Origin: Metabacillus sp. KUDC1714
GTDB taxonomy: Bacteria > Bacillota > Bacilli > Bacillales > Bacillaceae
Length of the DNA: 64,000 bases
Direction: 5' to 3'
Assembly: GCF_014217835.1 (NCBI RefSeq)
Contig: NZ_CP055263.1
Span: 4,901,501-4,965,500 of the forward strand
Of this stretch, positions 44,019 through 52,385 are shown piece after piece. The notes under the pieces were generated by a model, which had not been told where the DNA came from, did no database searches, and saw only the letters and a list, made by a program, of their open reading frames with translations. Every line of letters starts with the position of its first letter. The first letter of the stretch is position 1. Position numbers and translations under genes: made by a program.

Positions 44019-44915
44019 TTAGTATAAAACTGTTTCTTTTTTGGCTTGTTGTTTAACCGGATTTATAAGAATACCAACTCCTGAAATTTCAATTTCAATT
44101 GTATCCCCGTCATTTAATGTGAATTCATTTGGAGGAACTACACAAGTTCCAGTTAACAGTACTGTGCCATCAAAGATCTCGTTATCAAGAACTAGGTATG
44201 AAACTAATTCATCTAGCTTTCTTTTTAATTGATTTACACTCGCCATTCCATCAAACACTTTTTCATTATTACGGAAAATACGGCAAGTAATGGTTAATTC
44301 ATATGGATCCTCTACAGCATCCGCTAGTAAAATTGCTGGTCCAATTGAACATGAATTTTTCCAAACTTTTGCTTGTGGAAGGTAAAGAGGATTTTCACCT
44401 TCAATATCACGGCAACTCATATCGTTCCCAGCTGTATAGCCTAAAATTTTTCCGTCTTTATTAATAACTAATCCTAATTCTGGCTCGGGAATTTGCCAAT
44501 TTGAATCTGAACGAAGATAAACTTCTTGTCCCGGACCAACTGTACGTGCAGCTGTTGATTTAAAGAAAATTTCCGGACGCTCAGCATCATACACTTTATC
44601 ATAAAATGTAGTAGCATCCAGTTTTCCTTCTGTTGCTTCATAATTTCTAGCATCACGACTTTTTTCGTATGTAACCCCAGATGCCCATACTTCTGGTGCA
44701 TCAAGTGGTGTTGTAAGAATCATATTTTCATATTTTTCAACTGGCTCATTAGCAGTAAACTCTTTAGCTAATGCTAATACTGTCTTTCCTTGTTTCTCTG
44801 CTTCGTTAACAAAAGACATAAAATCAGGGTATGGTAAGTCAAAAACAAAACTCTCTTTATTAACTAGTGCTAATTGATGTTTGGCTTCTTTCTTCTTATA
44901 ACGTATTATTCTCAT
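44019..44915 (-). CDS. Fumarylacetoacetate-hydrolase-family dehydratase (2-keto-3-deoxypentonate / KDA dehydratase-like)
   Basis: 298 residues. The N-terminal region includes WASGVTYEKSRDARNYEATE and TFYDKVYDAERPEIFFKS. The catalytic FAH core has the metal-binding glutamates in PEPELGLVI and the segment GNDMSCRDIEGENPLYL. This combination is that of KdaD/XylX-type 2-keto-3-deoxypentonate dehydratases, which produce 2-oxoglutarate semialdehyde. The following gene encodes an ALDH suited to oxidise that product. AGGAGGG precedes the ATG. A perfect 17-bp palindrome just upstream (44929-44945) is probably the IclR operator. Confidence 0.85.
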   Translation of the reverse strand: MRIIRYKKKEAKHQLALVNKESFVFDLPYPDFMSFVNEAEKQGKTVLALAKEFTANEPVEKYENMILTTPLDAPEVWASGVTYEKSRDARNYEATEGKLDATTFYDKVYDAERPEIFFKSTAARTVGPGQEVYLRSDSNWQIPEPELGLVINKDGKILGYTAGNDMSCRDIEGENPLYLPQAKVWKNSCSIGPAILLADAVEDPYELTITCRIFRNNEKVFDGMASVNQLKRKLDELVSYLVLDNEIFDGTVLLTGTCVVPPNEFTLNDGDTIEIEISGVGILINPVKQQAKKETVLY

Positions 44916-44928
44916 TAAAAACCCTCCT

Positions 44929-44945
44929 GTTTTATATTATAAAAC
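44929..44945. promoter_or_regulatory. IclR operator candidate, site A
   Basis: GTTTTATATTATAAAAC is a perfect palindrome (8-bp arms, one central base). It lies in the gap between the IclR stop and the FAH gene, just before its ribosome binding site. The same arms recur at 45960-45976. Confidence 0.65.
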
Positions 44946-44988
44946 TCAGTTTTGTTATATAGATAAAAATAGGCTAAAGCCCATTTAA

Positions 44989-45756
44989 TCATATCCTTTT
45001 ATATCCATAGCCTAGTGAAACAGATATTTGCTCACCTGTTTCTTTTAATAAAGTTTTATACTCATCTATTATTTCATCTTTAACCTTAGCAGAAGACAGA
45101 GACATACTAATTGCAGCAATGACCTTATCTGTATGATCCATTATTGGAACTGCCAAACAAAAGATCCCAGTTTCATTTTCTTCATTGTCAACAGCAAATC
45201 CTTTATTACGTACACTCTGTAGCTCACTCAAAAACTCTTCTTTATTCATTATCGTTTTGTCTGTTCTTTTCGTAAATTGATAATTAGTCAAGATATTCTC
45301 AATTTCACTATCATCTTTAAAAGCAACTAAAGCTTTTCCAACTGCACTTGTGTGTAATGGAACACGACGCCCAATTTTCGAATAAAAAACAGTAACACCA
45401 TGGCCTTCTACTTTATCAATATATACGCCTTCCTGGCCATCTAATAAAACTAAATGAACAGTGTTCTTTGTTTGAAATGATAATAATTCTAAAAATTTTC
45501 TTGCATTTGTACGAAGGTCCATATTTTCAATAACATAATACCCTCGTTCAAACAATTTAAGGCCTAAGGAATATTTTCCATTCTCTTTATTTTGCTTAAT
45601 GTAACAATGGGCCTGTAATGTTTTTAGTAATGAATGAATTGTACTTTTATGGAGATTCATTCGTTTACTAATCTCTGTAATGCTTAATTCGTATTCGCGG
45701 TCATCAAAAAGTTCTAGAATTCGTAAAGCTCGTTCCACTGATTGGATAATTGGCAC
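44989..45756 (-). CDS. IclR-family transcriptional regulator
   Basis: About 255 residues. The N-terminal winged helix (IIQSVERALRILELFDDREY, LSITEISKRMNLHKSTIHSL) is followed by the IclR effector domain (GQEGVYIDKVEG, GRRVPLHTSAVGKAL, DNEENETGIFCLAVPI). The start is uncertain. AAAAAAGGA directly touches an ATG at 45765 and is 9 nt from a GTG at 45756, which I prefer; a GTG at 45795 has no ribosome binding site. The gene precedes the FAH/ALDH pair on the same strand. Identical palindromes lie on both sides of it, so it probably controls these genes and itself. Confidence 0.87.
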   Translation of the reverse strand: MPIIQSVERALRILELFDDREYELSITEISKRMNLHKSTIHSLLKTLQAHCYIKQNKENGKYSLGLKLFERGYYVIENMDLRTNARKFLELLSFQTKNTVHLVLLDGQEGVYIDKVEGHGVTVFYSKIGRRVPLHTSAVGKALVAFKDDSEIENILTNYQFTKRTDKTIMNKEEFLSELQSVRNKGFAVDNEENETGIFCLAVPIMDHTDKVIAAISMSLSSAKVKDEIIDEYKTLLKETGEQISVSLGYGYKRI

Positions 45757-45959
45757 ATTTCTCATTCCTTTTTTGGTAAATAAACGATTTAACACAATTA
45801 TATATCATATTTATATTACTAGAATTACTACTAATATTGTTATTCTAGATTTTGTGATCGCACCTTTTAAGGAACACCAATTGATAAAATGTGTATTTGT
45901 TTAAAAACCAAGCATTATATCGCTTACATTTTTGATTTCGTAAATTTAACCAACAATTT

Positions 45960-45976
45960 GTTTTATAATATAAAAC
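45960..45976. promoter_or_regulatory. IclR operator candidate, site B
   Basis: GTTTTATAATATAAAAC has exactly the arms of site A with the opposite central base. A degenerate third copy sharing the half-site TATAAAAC follows at 45980-45996. It lies between the IclR gene and a dead BCCT transporter gene on the plus strand. Confidence 0.65.
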
Positions 45977-46094
45977 ACTAATTCATATTATAAAACGTTA
46001 TGGTTATAATATAATATTTTGGTTGAATTTTCAATACAAAATTTTGAATTTTCTCAAATCGACTTGCTTTGAGTTGTCCCTGAGACGATTATTA

Positions 46095-46422
46095 GGTTCT
46101 CAACCAACTGTGACACCTCTAGTTTTTCGAAAAACTAGGTTTCAGAATAGAGCTTTCGGAGGTTCAGCTATTGCACTTGAACATAATGGTGTTGCTCAAA
46201 GATCAAGTCTATCTGCAGAGGAATCTTTATTTGGAGTTGCTCTCTACAATCGCAATCGTGCTTCTATACTCGGGCGGTCTTCAAGCATTACAAAATATGA
46301 TGATTATAGCTGCATTACCATTTTCAATCATTATCGCTTTAATGACCTTCAGCCTATTGAAAGCTTTACGTGAGGAAGCAAAACAACTTGGGATAGGTCG
46401 GATTAAAAAAAGAAAGGAATAA
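46095..46422 (+). pseudogene. BCCT (betaine/carnitine/choline) transporter remnant
   Basis: One frame shows [12 protein letters not shown], part of the central BCCT region. After a frame change another shows [20 protein letters not shown] and [15 protein letters not shown], the usual C-terminus of OpuD-type transporters. Most of the about 500 residues are missing. The position, divergent from IclR and beside operator site B, suggests it once belonged to the IclR regulon. A hairpin terminator follows. Confidence 0.75.
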
Positions 46423-46427
46423 GTAAT

Positions 46428-46459
46428 AAACGACATTGTAGCTATTTATTATGTCGTTT
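46428..46459 (+). terminator. Hairpin after the BCCT remnant
   Basis: AAACGACAT (46428-46436) pairs with ATGTCGTTT (46451-46459). It lies directly behind the transporter stop codon. Confidence 0.6.
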
Positions 46460-46555
46460 GTTATATCAATTTATATCTGATCCTCTTCAAGTAATATTAA
46501 CTTAGACATTGAGGGACAATAGTTAGAGTATAAAATACTTGGAAAGGAGTAAAAA

Positions 46556-47353
46556 ATGCAAAAACAAAACATTTTATTTAACCTTGACGATACATTATCA
46601 TACTGTAATAGATATTTTAACCGAGTAATAGGTGAGTTCGCTGATCAAATGATCACATGGTTTGACTCTATAACCAAGGAAGAAATTAAACAGAAACAAC
46701 TTCAAATTGATGTAAAGGCGATTAGTCAGCACGGTTTAAAGTCAGAACGGTTTCCCGAGTCATTTGTTGGTACTTATAAATATTTTTGTGACTTAACAGG
46801 TAAGGAAAAGAAAAAAGACGAAATCCAATATTTAAGAGAGTTGGGGTTTAAGGTATTTGAAATTCCCGTTGAACCAATTCCACATATGAATGAAACACTA
46901 CAACGTTTAAAAGAAGAGGGACATGAATTATATTTACACACAGGTGGGGATCAGGCTAATCAAAGTAAGAAAATTGCCCAGTTAGAACTCGCTACATATT
47001 TTGAACATCGTATTTTTATTTCGGAACATAAAGATACAACAGCTCTATCGGATATTTTAAAAACAATTAAAGCTGATCCAAAAGTAACATGGATGGTTGG
47101 AAATTCATTAAGAACTGATATTGTCCCAGCACTTGAAAAGAATATCCAAGCAATATATATTCCAGCTGAAACAGAATGGCAATATAACGTTGTTGAAGTT
47201 AATGTTGAGCATACTAGTGCTTTTTTGACACTAAATTCACTTCAAGAAGTACCTGATGCCATTCATAAGCATATCCAAGAGCATGCTATGTCAACTTATA
47301 GGCTTAGTGACAGGGTTCCTGCTGTAGACCGCAAAGTAAGCTTGGAGAAATAA
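46556..47353 (+). CDS. HAD-superfamily protein with altered nucleophile
   Basis: 265 residues with HAD topology. Motif I is FNLDDTL, where the usual first Asp (FDLDDTL) is Asn at residue 10. Motif II is ELYLHTGGD (Thr), and motif III/IV is WMVGNSLRTDIVPAL, with Asn-Asp-type metal residues. AAAGGAG precedes the ATG. The Asp-to-Asn change should remove the phospho-aspartyl nucleophile, so either the protein is catalytically dead and has a binding role, or it uses different chemistry. It stands alone, between a dead transporter gene and a recombinase fragment. Confidence 0.8.
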   Translation: MQKQNILFNLDDTLSYCNRYFNRVIGEFADQMITWFDSITKEEIKQKQLQIDVKAISQHGLKSERFPESFVGTYKYFCDLTGKEKKKDEIQYLRELGFKVFEIPVEPIPHMNETLQRLKEEGHELYLHTGGDQANQSKKIAQLELATYFEHRIFISEHKDTTALSDILKTIKADPKVTWMVGNSLRTDIVPALEKNIQAIYIPAETEWQYNVVEVNVEHTSAFLTLNSLQEVPDAIHKHIQEHAMSTYRLSDRVPAVDRKVSLEK

Positions 47354-47364
47354 TAAAATGCGCC

Positions 47365-47826
47365 CTATTTTTTAATTTCTTCAAGCTTCCTTCTATTGAC
47401 TGCTCTATATAAGGAGCCTTGAGATATTCCAGTTGCCGAAACTATCTCCTTTATAGAATATTCTTTACTATCATACATCCGTAGCGCAACAGTAAGCTTT
47501 TCTTTATCCAACTTGGGTCTACCTAATGTTTTTCCACGCCTTTTACTTGCTTCGAGTCCTTCCTTTACTCTTTCAGCAATAAGGTTTCTTTCTAATTCAG
47601 CAATGACGCACATCATTTGGAACATGGCTTTGCCCGTAGAGGTTCTTGTATCCATATTTTCTTTTAAAGAAATGAATTGCACCCCCATCTCTTCTAACTG
47701 TTGAATAATATTGAGGATATCCAATGTTTTACGCCTAAACGAGAGATGCTCTCCACTACAACTGTATCGCCTTTCCTGATTACATCAAAAAGTTGATGAA
47801 GTCCTTTTCGATCTTTAATCGTTAAA
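47365..47826 (-). pseudogene. Serine recombinase (resolvase/invertase) remnant, frameshifted
   Basis: The 3' frame (47365-47724) encodes DILNIIQQLEEMGVQFISLK, GKAMFQMMCVIAELERNLIA and a C-terminal helix-turn-helix (SIKEIVSATGISQGSLYRAV). The upstream part KDRKGLHQLFDVIRKGDTVV with VESISRLG is in another frame; a single missing base joins them. The first about 40 residues with the catalytic Ser are gone, and the remnant starts exactly where the DHDPS-like gene stops. It is a dead fragment of a Tn3-type resolvase or Hin-type invertase. Confidence 0.8.
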
Positions 47827-48649
47827 TATTTCCTATTGGACTCCTGCAAATCCCCATTGGAATACCCTTATGATTAATGATTTTTTTCAGATTCACAATA
47901 GCATTTCCTTGATAAACTTGTTCCATAATATTTTCTATTTTTTCGCTTTCTTGTTTACTTACTTTTTGCTTCATAAGCATTTTTTGAAACCATTGACTAA
48001 TTTCTGGCGGGGAAACATTCCCAGCAATGGAAGAAAGGCGATCATATCCATGTAATACTTTTTCTTCTAAATCCACTTCTCCACCAGCATAAAAATATAA
48101 ATCATTTCTATGCATACCGTTTTTTATTCGTTCAACTTTTTCTTTATTGCCAGCATCTTTTATTCCAACCACTAAGTCTAGCTTACTTAATTGAATAATA
48201 CTCTTCTCTGATAAGTCAAATCCAGTTCTTTTTGGATTGTTATATAAAATTGTAGGTTTATTACTAAGGTGCATAATCCTCTTTGTATAAACGAATGCTT
48301 CTTCTTGTGTCGGTATAACATACGGTGGATACCCAAGCATGATACCTGATATTTTTGTGTGACGAATCTTTTCAGCTAATTCCTCTGCCTCTTTCTGTCT
48401 AATTGAAGCCACACCAAATATAATTTCCATATTACTAATGAGTTCTTCTTCCAGTTCTAAACCGTTTATTATTTCAATTTTCTCTTGGAGGTTTAGACTA
48501 TGCTGTTCTCCAGTAGTTCCAGAGACAAGAACAGATTTTACTCCTTGTTTATACAGGTCTCTTATATGGCTTATTGTCCCTTGAATATTTAAAGATTGAT
48601 CTTCAAAAAAAGCTGTTGGCACGGCAATATGAACTTTTTCTGTTAGCAT
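47822..48649 (-). CDS. Dihydrodipicolinate synthase-family lyase, C-terminally truncated
   Basis: 275 residues of a class I aldolase-type DapA/NanA/KDG-aldolase family TIM barrel. Motifs are SVLVSGTTGEQHSL near residue 40, the catalytic Tyr in ILYNNPKRTG, the Schiff-base Lys in VVGIKDAGNK and YFYAGGEVDLEEKV. Members act on 2-keto-3-deoxy sugar acids, fitting this catabolic region. The protein ends abruptly after MGICRSPIGNI. The usual C-terminal helix (about 20 residues) is replaced by the recombinase remnant, so activity may be impaired. AAGGGG lies before the ATG. Confidence 0.82.
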   Translation of the reverse strand: MLTEKVHIAVPTAFFEDQSLNIQGTISHIRDLYKQGVKSVLVSGTTGEQHSLNLQEKIEIINGLELEEELISNMEIIFGVASIRQKEAEELAEKIRHTKISGIMLGYPPYVIPTQEEAFVYTKRIMHLSNKPTILYNNPKRTGFDLSEKSIIQLSKLDLVVGIKDAGNKEKVERIKNGMHRNDLYFYAGGEVDLEEKVLHGYDRLSSIAGNVSPPEISQWFQKMLMKQKVSKQESEKIENIMEQVYQGNAIVNLKKIINHKGIPMGICRSPIGNI

Positions 48650-48857
48650 TATGTTATCCCCTTTATCCTTTTTATCTACTTAAACTCCCTCAGTTTAATT
48701 CAATTTACTCTTAAATGCTCGCTTATTCGCAGGAATTCAAGGCCACATATCAGAACAATGACATAAGCAGGGAACGAGAGTATGTAAAAAGGCTTTTTGG
48801 AGGCATGCGGGAATAGAGGAGTAAATTATAACTCCACTTTTTTCCATATACTGCACG

Positions 48858-49033
48858 TATTCTCCACGCCGCCCCTGGAGGCTATCCCTCCCATGTCTCA
48901 ACGGGTCAATGCCCTCTCATTCCTTCGTCATGCCTATCCAAGGGGTGGAGGCCGGTTATGCTAACGGAATGGGTCTGTGCCCTTTTGTTTAAGTATCCCA
49001 GTACTCCGTGCTTTCTTTGAGGTCCTACGAATA
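48858..49033 (-). ncRNA. Candidate bridge-RNA region of IS110-type copy 1
   Basis: This GC-rich non-coding block behind the transposase gene is about 90% conserved in copy 2 (53530-53707). It contains possible stems such as CCTGGAGGC/GGTGGAGGCC neighbours and GGGTC/GACCC-like pairs. IS110-family elements carry a guide (bridge) RNA in a non-coding end, and in the IS1111 group that is the end behind the transposase. Assignment as bridge RNA is inference from position and conservation. Confidence 0.35.
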
Positions 49034-49086
49034 AGCCAGCATTCAACAATACATGAAATTACTTTCAAGAATGTATTTAGAAGTTT

Positions 49087-50359
49087 TTATGCCACTAATG
49101 AAGGTAGTGACTGGACTTTCTGTGGACAATAAGCTTCATTACGTCGGGCGATTCCTACTATAATTCTCGCAAGCTTTCCAATTAGTTTCATGATGGATTT
49201 CATCTTTTTCATTTTTTTCACATGAACATTGTAATGATGCAGTTCTTTAAACTCAGGATTATTGGCTACAAGGCTCATAGTTGCTAAAAATAAAAATCTC
49301 CTCAACCTAGATCGCCCTCGTTTTGAGAGGACAATTTGGCCTTTCCATTTTCCGGAACTAGCTTCAACTAGATGTAAACCTGCATGCCTGAGTAGGGAAT
49401 TACCATGTGCAAAGTTACTTAAGTCGCCAGTTTCACCTAAAATGCCCCCTAATGTAATTTCAGTTAATCCCTTGATTTCTAATAGATGATCTGTATATGA
49501 AATCTTATTAAGTGCAGCCTTCATATCCTTTTACTCTTTCGAGTTGAGCTAATGCTAAGTCCAATTCATCTAGTAATACTTCTAGATGAAGTCTATAAGC
49601 ATCAATAGCTAGGGTGGTACCCACAGAATTCTTAGCTAATTGGATTAATAGTTTGGCTTTTTTCAACCCAGGTTGTCTCTGCATCAACGATTTCCAACTA
49701 TCTATTACAAATTGAACTTCTAGGGAACGTAGTTCCAATGGTGTGGGAAATAACCGAAGAGTGGCAATTGCTCCTTTACATGTTACATTTTTAAAGACTT
49801 GTCTTAGTTCCGGAAAGACAATATCTACCCAGCGATGAATTTGGTTGGTAACGCTGACAACACGTTTCACAATAACATCACGATTAGCATTTAATACCCT
49901 TAACTCTTCGAAAGCCTCAGTTGTAGGGCGAATAAATGAGTAATAGCCATTCTTCACCATATCAGCAATTACGAGAGCGTCTTTCTTATCACTTTTTGAT
50001 TGTGTATTATCTCGGTTTTCCTTATTTCTTTTTACAAGGTATGGATTAACAGTTACTACATCAATATTTTGATCGCATAGCCATTTCGATAAACTCAGCC
50101 AGTAATGCCCTGTAGGCTCCATACCAACGATTTCTGTTATTAATCTCTTGGTAGACTTTAATTCATTCATCCAATTTAGCAAACTAGCAAAACCTACTTC
50201 ATTGTTTTCAAAAGTGATCGGTTCTCCAACAACAATTCCACGGTAATTGACAGCTCGAGCAACGTGAAATTGTTGCGCTATATCTATCCCGACAATAAGG
50301 TGTTGGTCAGAAATTCTTTCAATTAGTTGATTTTGTTTCTCTTGCATTTTAAACTTCAT
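49087..50359 (-). pseudogene. IS110-family DEDD transposase, frameshifted (copy 1)
   Basis: The N-terminal frame (49508-50359) carries the RuvC-like DEDD residues in LIVGIDIAQQFHVARAV, GMEPTGHYWLSLSKW and KSDKKDALVIADMV. The C-terminal frame (49087-49524) carries the transposase_20 domain with the Ser region SLLRHAGLHLVEASSGKWKG. A frameshift inside LERVKG separates them; copy 2 reads through at this point. Two overlapping frames would need programmed frameshifting to work, for which I see no slippery site, so this is most likely inactivated. Confidence 0.8.
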
Positions 50360-50557
50360 AGTAGAGCTTCCTCCTGTGATTTGAGATTTAGAGTGGTATC
50401 TATTCTCATCTTACTGGGGAGCTCTCTTTTTATCAAAGTTGAAAATTAGTGATCTACAGGAATGCTAACTGGGCAGAATCCTTTAATAAGTAGTGAGTGC
50501 TTCTTATTGAAGGGAATCGCAAGTTTATTAATAAAATTATAAAATATTAGTCTAAAA

Positions 50558-50577
50558 AAAGCCCGAATTTGGACTTT
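50558..50577 (-). terminator. Terminator of the PhzF gene
   Basis: On the minus strand AAGTCC and GGGCTT (with one G-T pair) enclose a 6-nt loop and are followed by TTTTTTAG. It lies 7 nt after the stop. Confidence 0.6.
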
Positions 50578-50583
50578 CTTATG

Positions 50584-51450
50584 TTAATACCATTCTCCTT
50601 TTGCGATTAAAAATACTTTACCCCCTACAATGATTTGAATGGAATTTTGGGAATTTTTAGCTTGTATATTTAAAATAGATGGTCTTCCCATTTGGAATCC
50701 TTGTTCAACTCTGTACACTATGTTTTTACTTTCAAAAAAGTTATGTGCGATAAGGTATCCAGCAAGATTTCCGTTTGCACTTCCAGTCGCAGGATCTTCT
50801 GGGAATCCTGTGTCATCTAAAAATACTCTTACATTTAAATCATTTTCTTTTAGTTTGGTTTCAGGAGTAAAGACAAGGATATTTGCTTTTATAACGTTAT
50901 CAATGAAATTTTGATAATTATTATGATTGATCTTGCAACGATTTACAGCATCCAATGAACAAAGAGGAACAATTACTGCTGGTAATCCAGTTGATACAAT
51001 TTGAATTGGAAAACGGGAATCAATATCTTCATTTGGTATCTGTAATATTTCGGTGAAAATATCTTGATCAGGAATAATCGTTCCTAATTCGGGTGGGTTT
51101 TGCTTCATTATTAATTGTTCACCTTCAATATTTACAGGTATTTGTCCTACTTTAAGGTTTAGAGTTATTTGTTTACTTTCATTGTTTTCTATAACTTTCT
51201 GAATGATAAATGCTGTTCCTAATGTTGGATGACCAGCAAAAGGAACCTCTACATCAGGAGTAAATATTCGAACATCGTATCCTCCGTTGTCTTGTTTGCC
51301 AGATAAAATAAATGTTGTTTCATTAAAGTTTATCTCTCTTGCGATCCTTTGCATTTCTTCAGTAGATATAGTTCTCGAGGGAATAAGTACAGCTAATTGG
51401 TTACCTTGATATTTTTCTTCTGCGAATACATCAACAATATAAAAATCCAT
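50584..51450 (-). CDS. PhzF-family isomerase/epimerase-like protein
   Basis: 288 residues of the PhzF superfamily (diaminopimelate-epimerase fold). It opens MDFYIVDVFAEEKYQGNQLA, has the catalytic Glu in REINFNETTFIL, GHPTLGTAF, and the second-lobe signature DPATGSANGNLAGYL. PhzF proper isomerises a phenazine precursor, and most bacterial relatives, including this stand-alone gene, have unknown substrates. AGGAG precedes the ATG. It lies between the two IS110 copies, and a palindrome (51499-51526) is found upstream. Confidence 0.88.
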   Translation of the reverse strand: MDFYIVDVFAEEKYQGNQLAVLIPSRTISTEEMQRIAREINFNETTFILSGKQDNGGYDVRIFTPDVEVPFAGHPTLGTAFIIQKVIENNESKQITLNLKVGQIPVNIEGEQLIMKQNPPELGTIIPDQDIFTEILQIPNEDIDSRFPIQIVSTGLPAVIVPLCSLDAVNRCKINHNNYQNFIDNVIKANILVFTPETKLKENDLNVRVFLDDTGFPEDPATGSANGNLAGYLIAHNFFESKNIVYRVEQGFQMGRPSILNIQAKNSQNSIQIIVGGKVFLIAKGEWY

Positions 51451-51498
51451 AAATATTACAACTCCTAATTTTTAATTGTAGTATATTATATCATTGAT

Positions 51499-51526
51499 TA
51501 TTCAACTAACGGATGCGTTAGCTGAA
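51499..51526. repeat. REP-like palindrome ATTCAACTAACG
   Basis: ATTCAACTAACG and CGTTAGCTGAAT form 12-bp arms with one mismatch and a 4-nt loop. A similar ATTCAACTAACGGATGCGTT text recurs in many Bacillus intergenic regions. It lies just upstream of the phzF-like gene. Confidence 0.5.
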
Positions 51527-51538
51527 TAAGCTCAATTA

Positions 51539-51578
51539 AAAAAATCGATTCCTAATGTTGTAAGGGAATCGATTTTTT
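51539..51578. terminator. Perfect bidirectional terminator
   Basis: AAAAAATCGATTCC (51539-51552) and GGAATCGATTTTTT (51565-51578) form a 14-bp stem. It lies 80 nt behind the XRE-cupin gene (minus strand). Confidence 0.85.
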
Positions 51579-51657
51579 ATGCTGTAATTTGCTTAACGTT
51601 GTAAATCCGCATTTTCCTGACGCTACCCCTTTTAATACTTACATGGGGAGGGGCTAT

Positions 51658-52218
51658 TTAAACTAATGATGGAGTTAGTACGAATAAAATATGATTCGGT
51701 TCATCACTCTTGTTCAAAAATCGGTGTTTAACATTTGGTGGAATGCGTACGACATCTCCTTCATTTAAAAAATATTCGGTGCCTTCCAGTTCGACATACG
51801 CTTGTCCTTTCATGACGACAGCAATTTCTTCTTGGTTGTCGTGTGAATAGTGACTTTCCGTAGTGCTTGCGTGTGCCTTTAAATCCATCATTAAGAGTTC
51901 AATATGCGCTTTCATGAAGTCTGGTGTTAAAACATCATAGACAATATGATCACTATTCTCACGATATACTTTCTTTCGATCATGTTTTCTCGAAATGAGC
52001 GAATCCGTATCAATTTCATTAATGAAGAGGGTAAAGAGTGGCACATTTAATGTTTGCGCAATCAGTTTTAGTACACTTAACGAGGGATTTGCTTGTCCTC
52101 TTTCTATTTGGCTAATAAGTGAAGTGCTAATTCCTGTATATTCGGCGAACTCACGAATTGTCATACCATTCTTTTTACGATAATTTAATACCGTTTGCCC
52201 GAGGCGATGATTGTTCAT
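51658..52218 (-). CDS. XRE-family regulator with cupin sensor domain
   Basis: 186 residues. The N-terminal helix-turn-helix is NYRKKNGMTIREFAEYTGIS with TSLISQIERGQANPS. The C-terminal cupin_2 domain is SHYSHDNQEEIAVVMKGQAY followed by GDVVRIPPNVKHRFLNKSD. Regulators of this kind control transporters or amino-acid and polyamine genes through a small ligand or metal in the cupin barrel. I start at the ATG at 52218, 9 nt after AAAGGATC. A longer frame to 52257 lacks a ribosome binding site. It is divergent from the EamA transporter gene, its likely target. Confidence 0.88.
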   Translation of the reverse strand: MNNHRLGQTVLNYRKKNGMTIREFAEYTGISTSLISQIERGQANPSLSVLKLIAQTLNVPLFTLFINEIDTDSLISRKHDRKKVYRENSDHIVYDVLTPDFMKAHIELLMMDLKAHASTTESHYSHDNQEEIAVVMKGQAYVELEGTEYFLNEGDVVRIPPNVKHRFLNKSDEPNHILFVLTPSLV

Positions 52219-52385
52219 AGTAAAGATCCTTTCTAAAATAATGTATGTTTCATTCATTTTGTGCTGACATACTAAACATGGAGAATTAGTACTTTTATCG
52301 ATTACATAAATATTTTATACTTACGTTTGTACATTATAATGTATTAATTTTATTATTGTAAACAAACATCTAGGGGGAAACAGAA

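Larger units (their letters stand above)
48683..50472 (-). mobile_element. IS110-family insertion sequence, copy 1 (defective)
   Basis: The limits are set by comparison with copy 2 (53355-55176). Similarity begins at AACTCCCTCAGTT on the left and ends after CTACAGGAATGCTA on the right (about 20 nt uncertainty). The element is about 1.8 kb, with a frameshifted transposase and about 400 nt of conserved non-coding DNA behind it. No terminal inverted repeats are obvious, which suits IS110. Confidence 0.75.

Noticed and set aside
49087..50359. Programmed frameshifting in IS110 copy 1
   Set aside because: No slippery sequence or following structure is evident at 49508-49524, and copy 2 encodes the same region in one frame.
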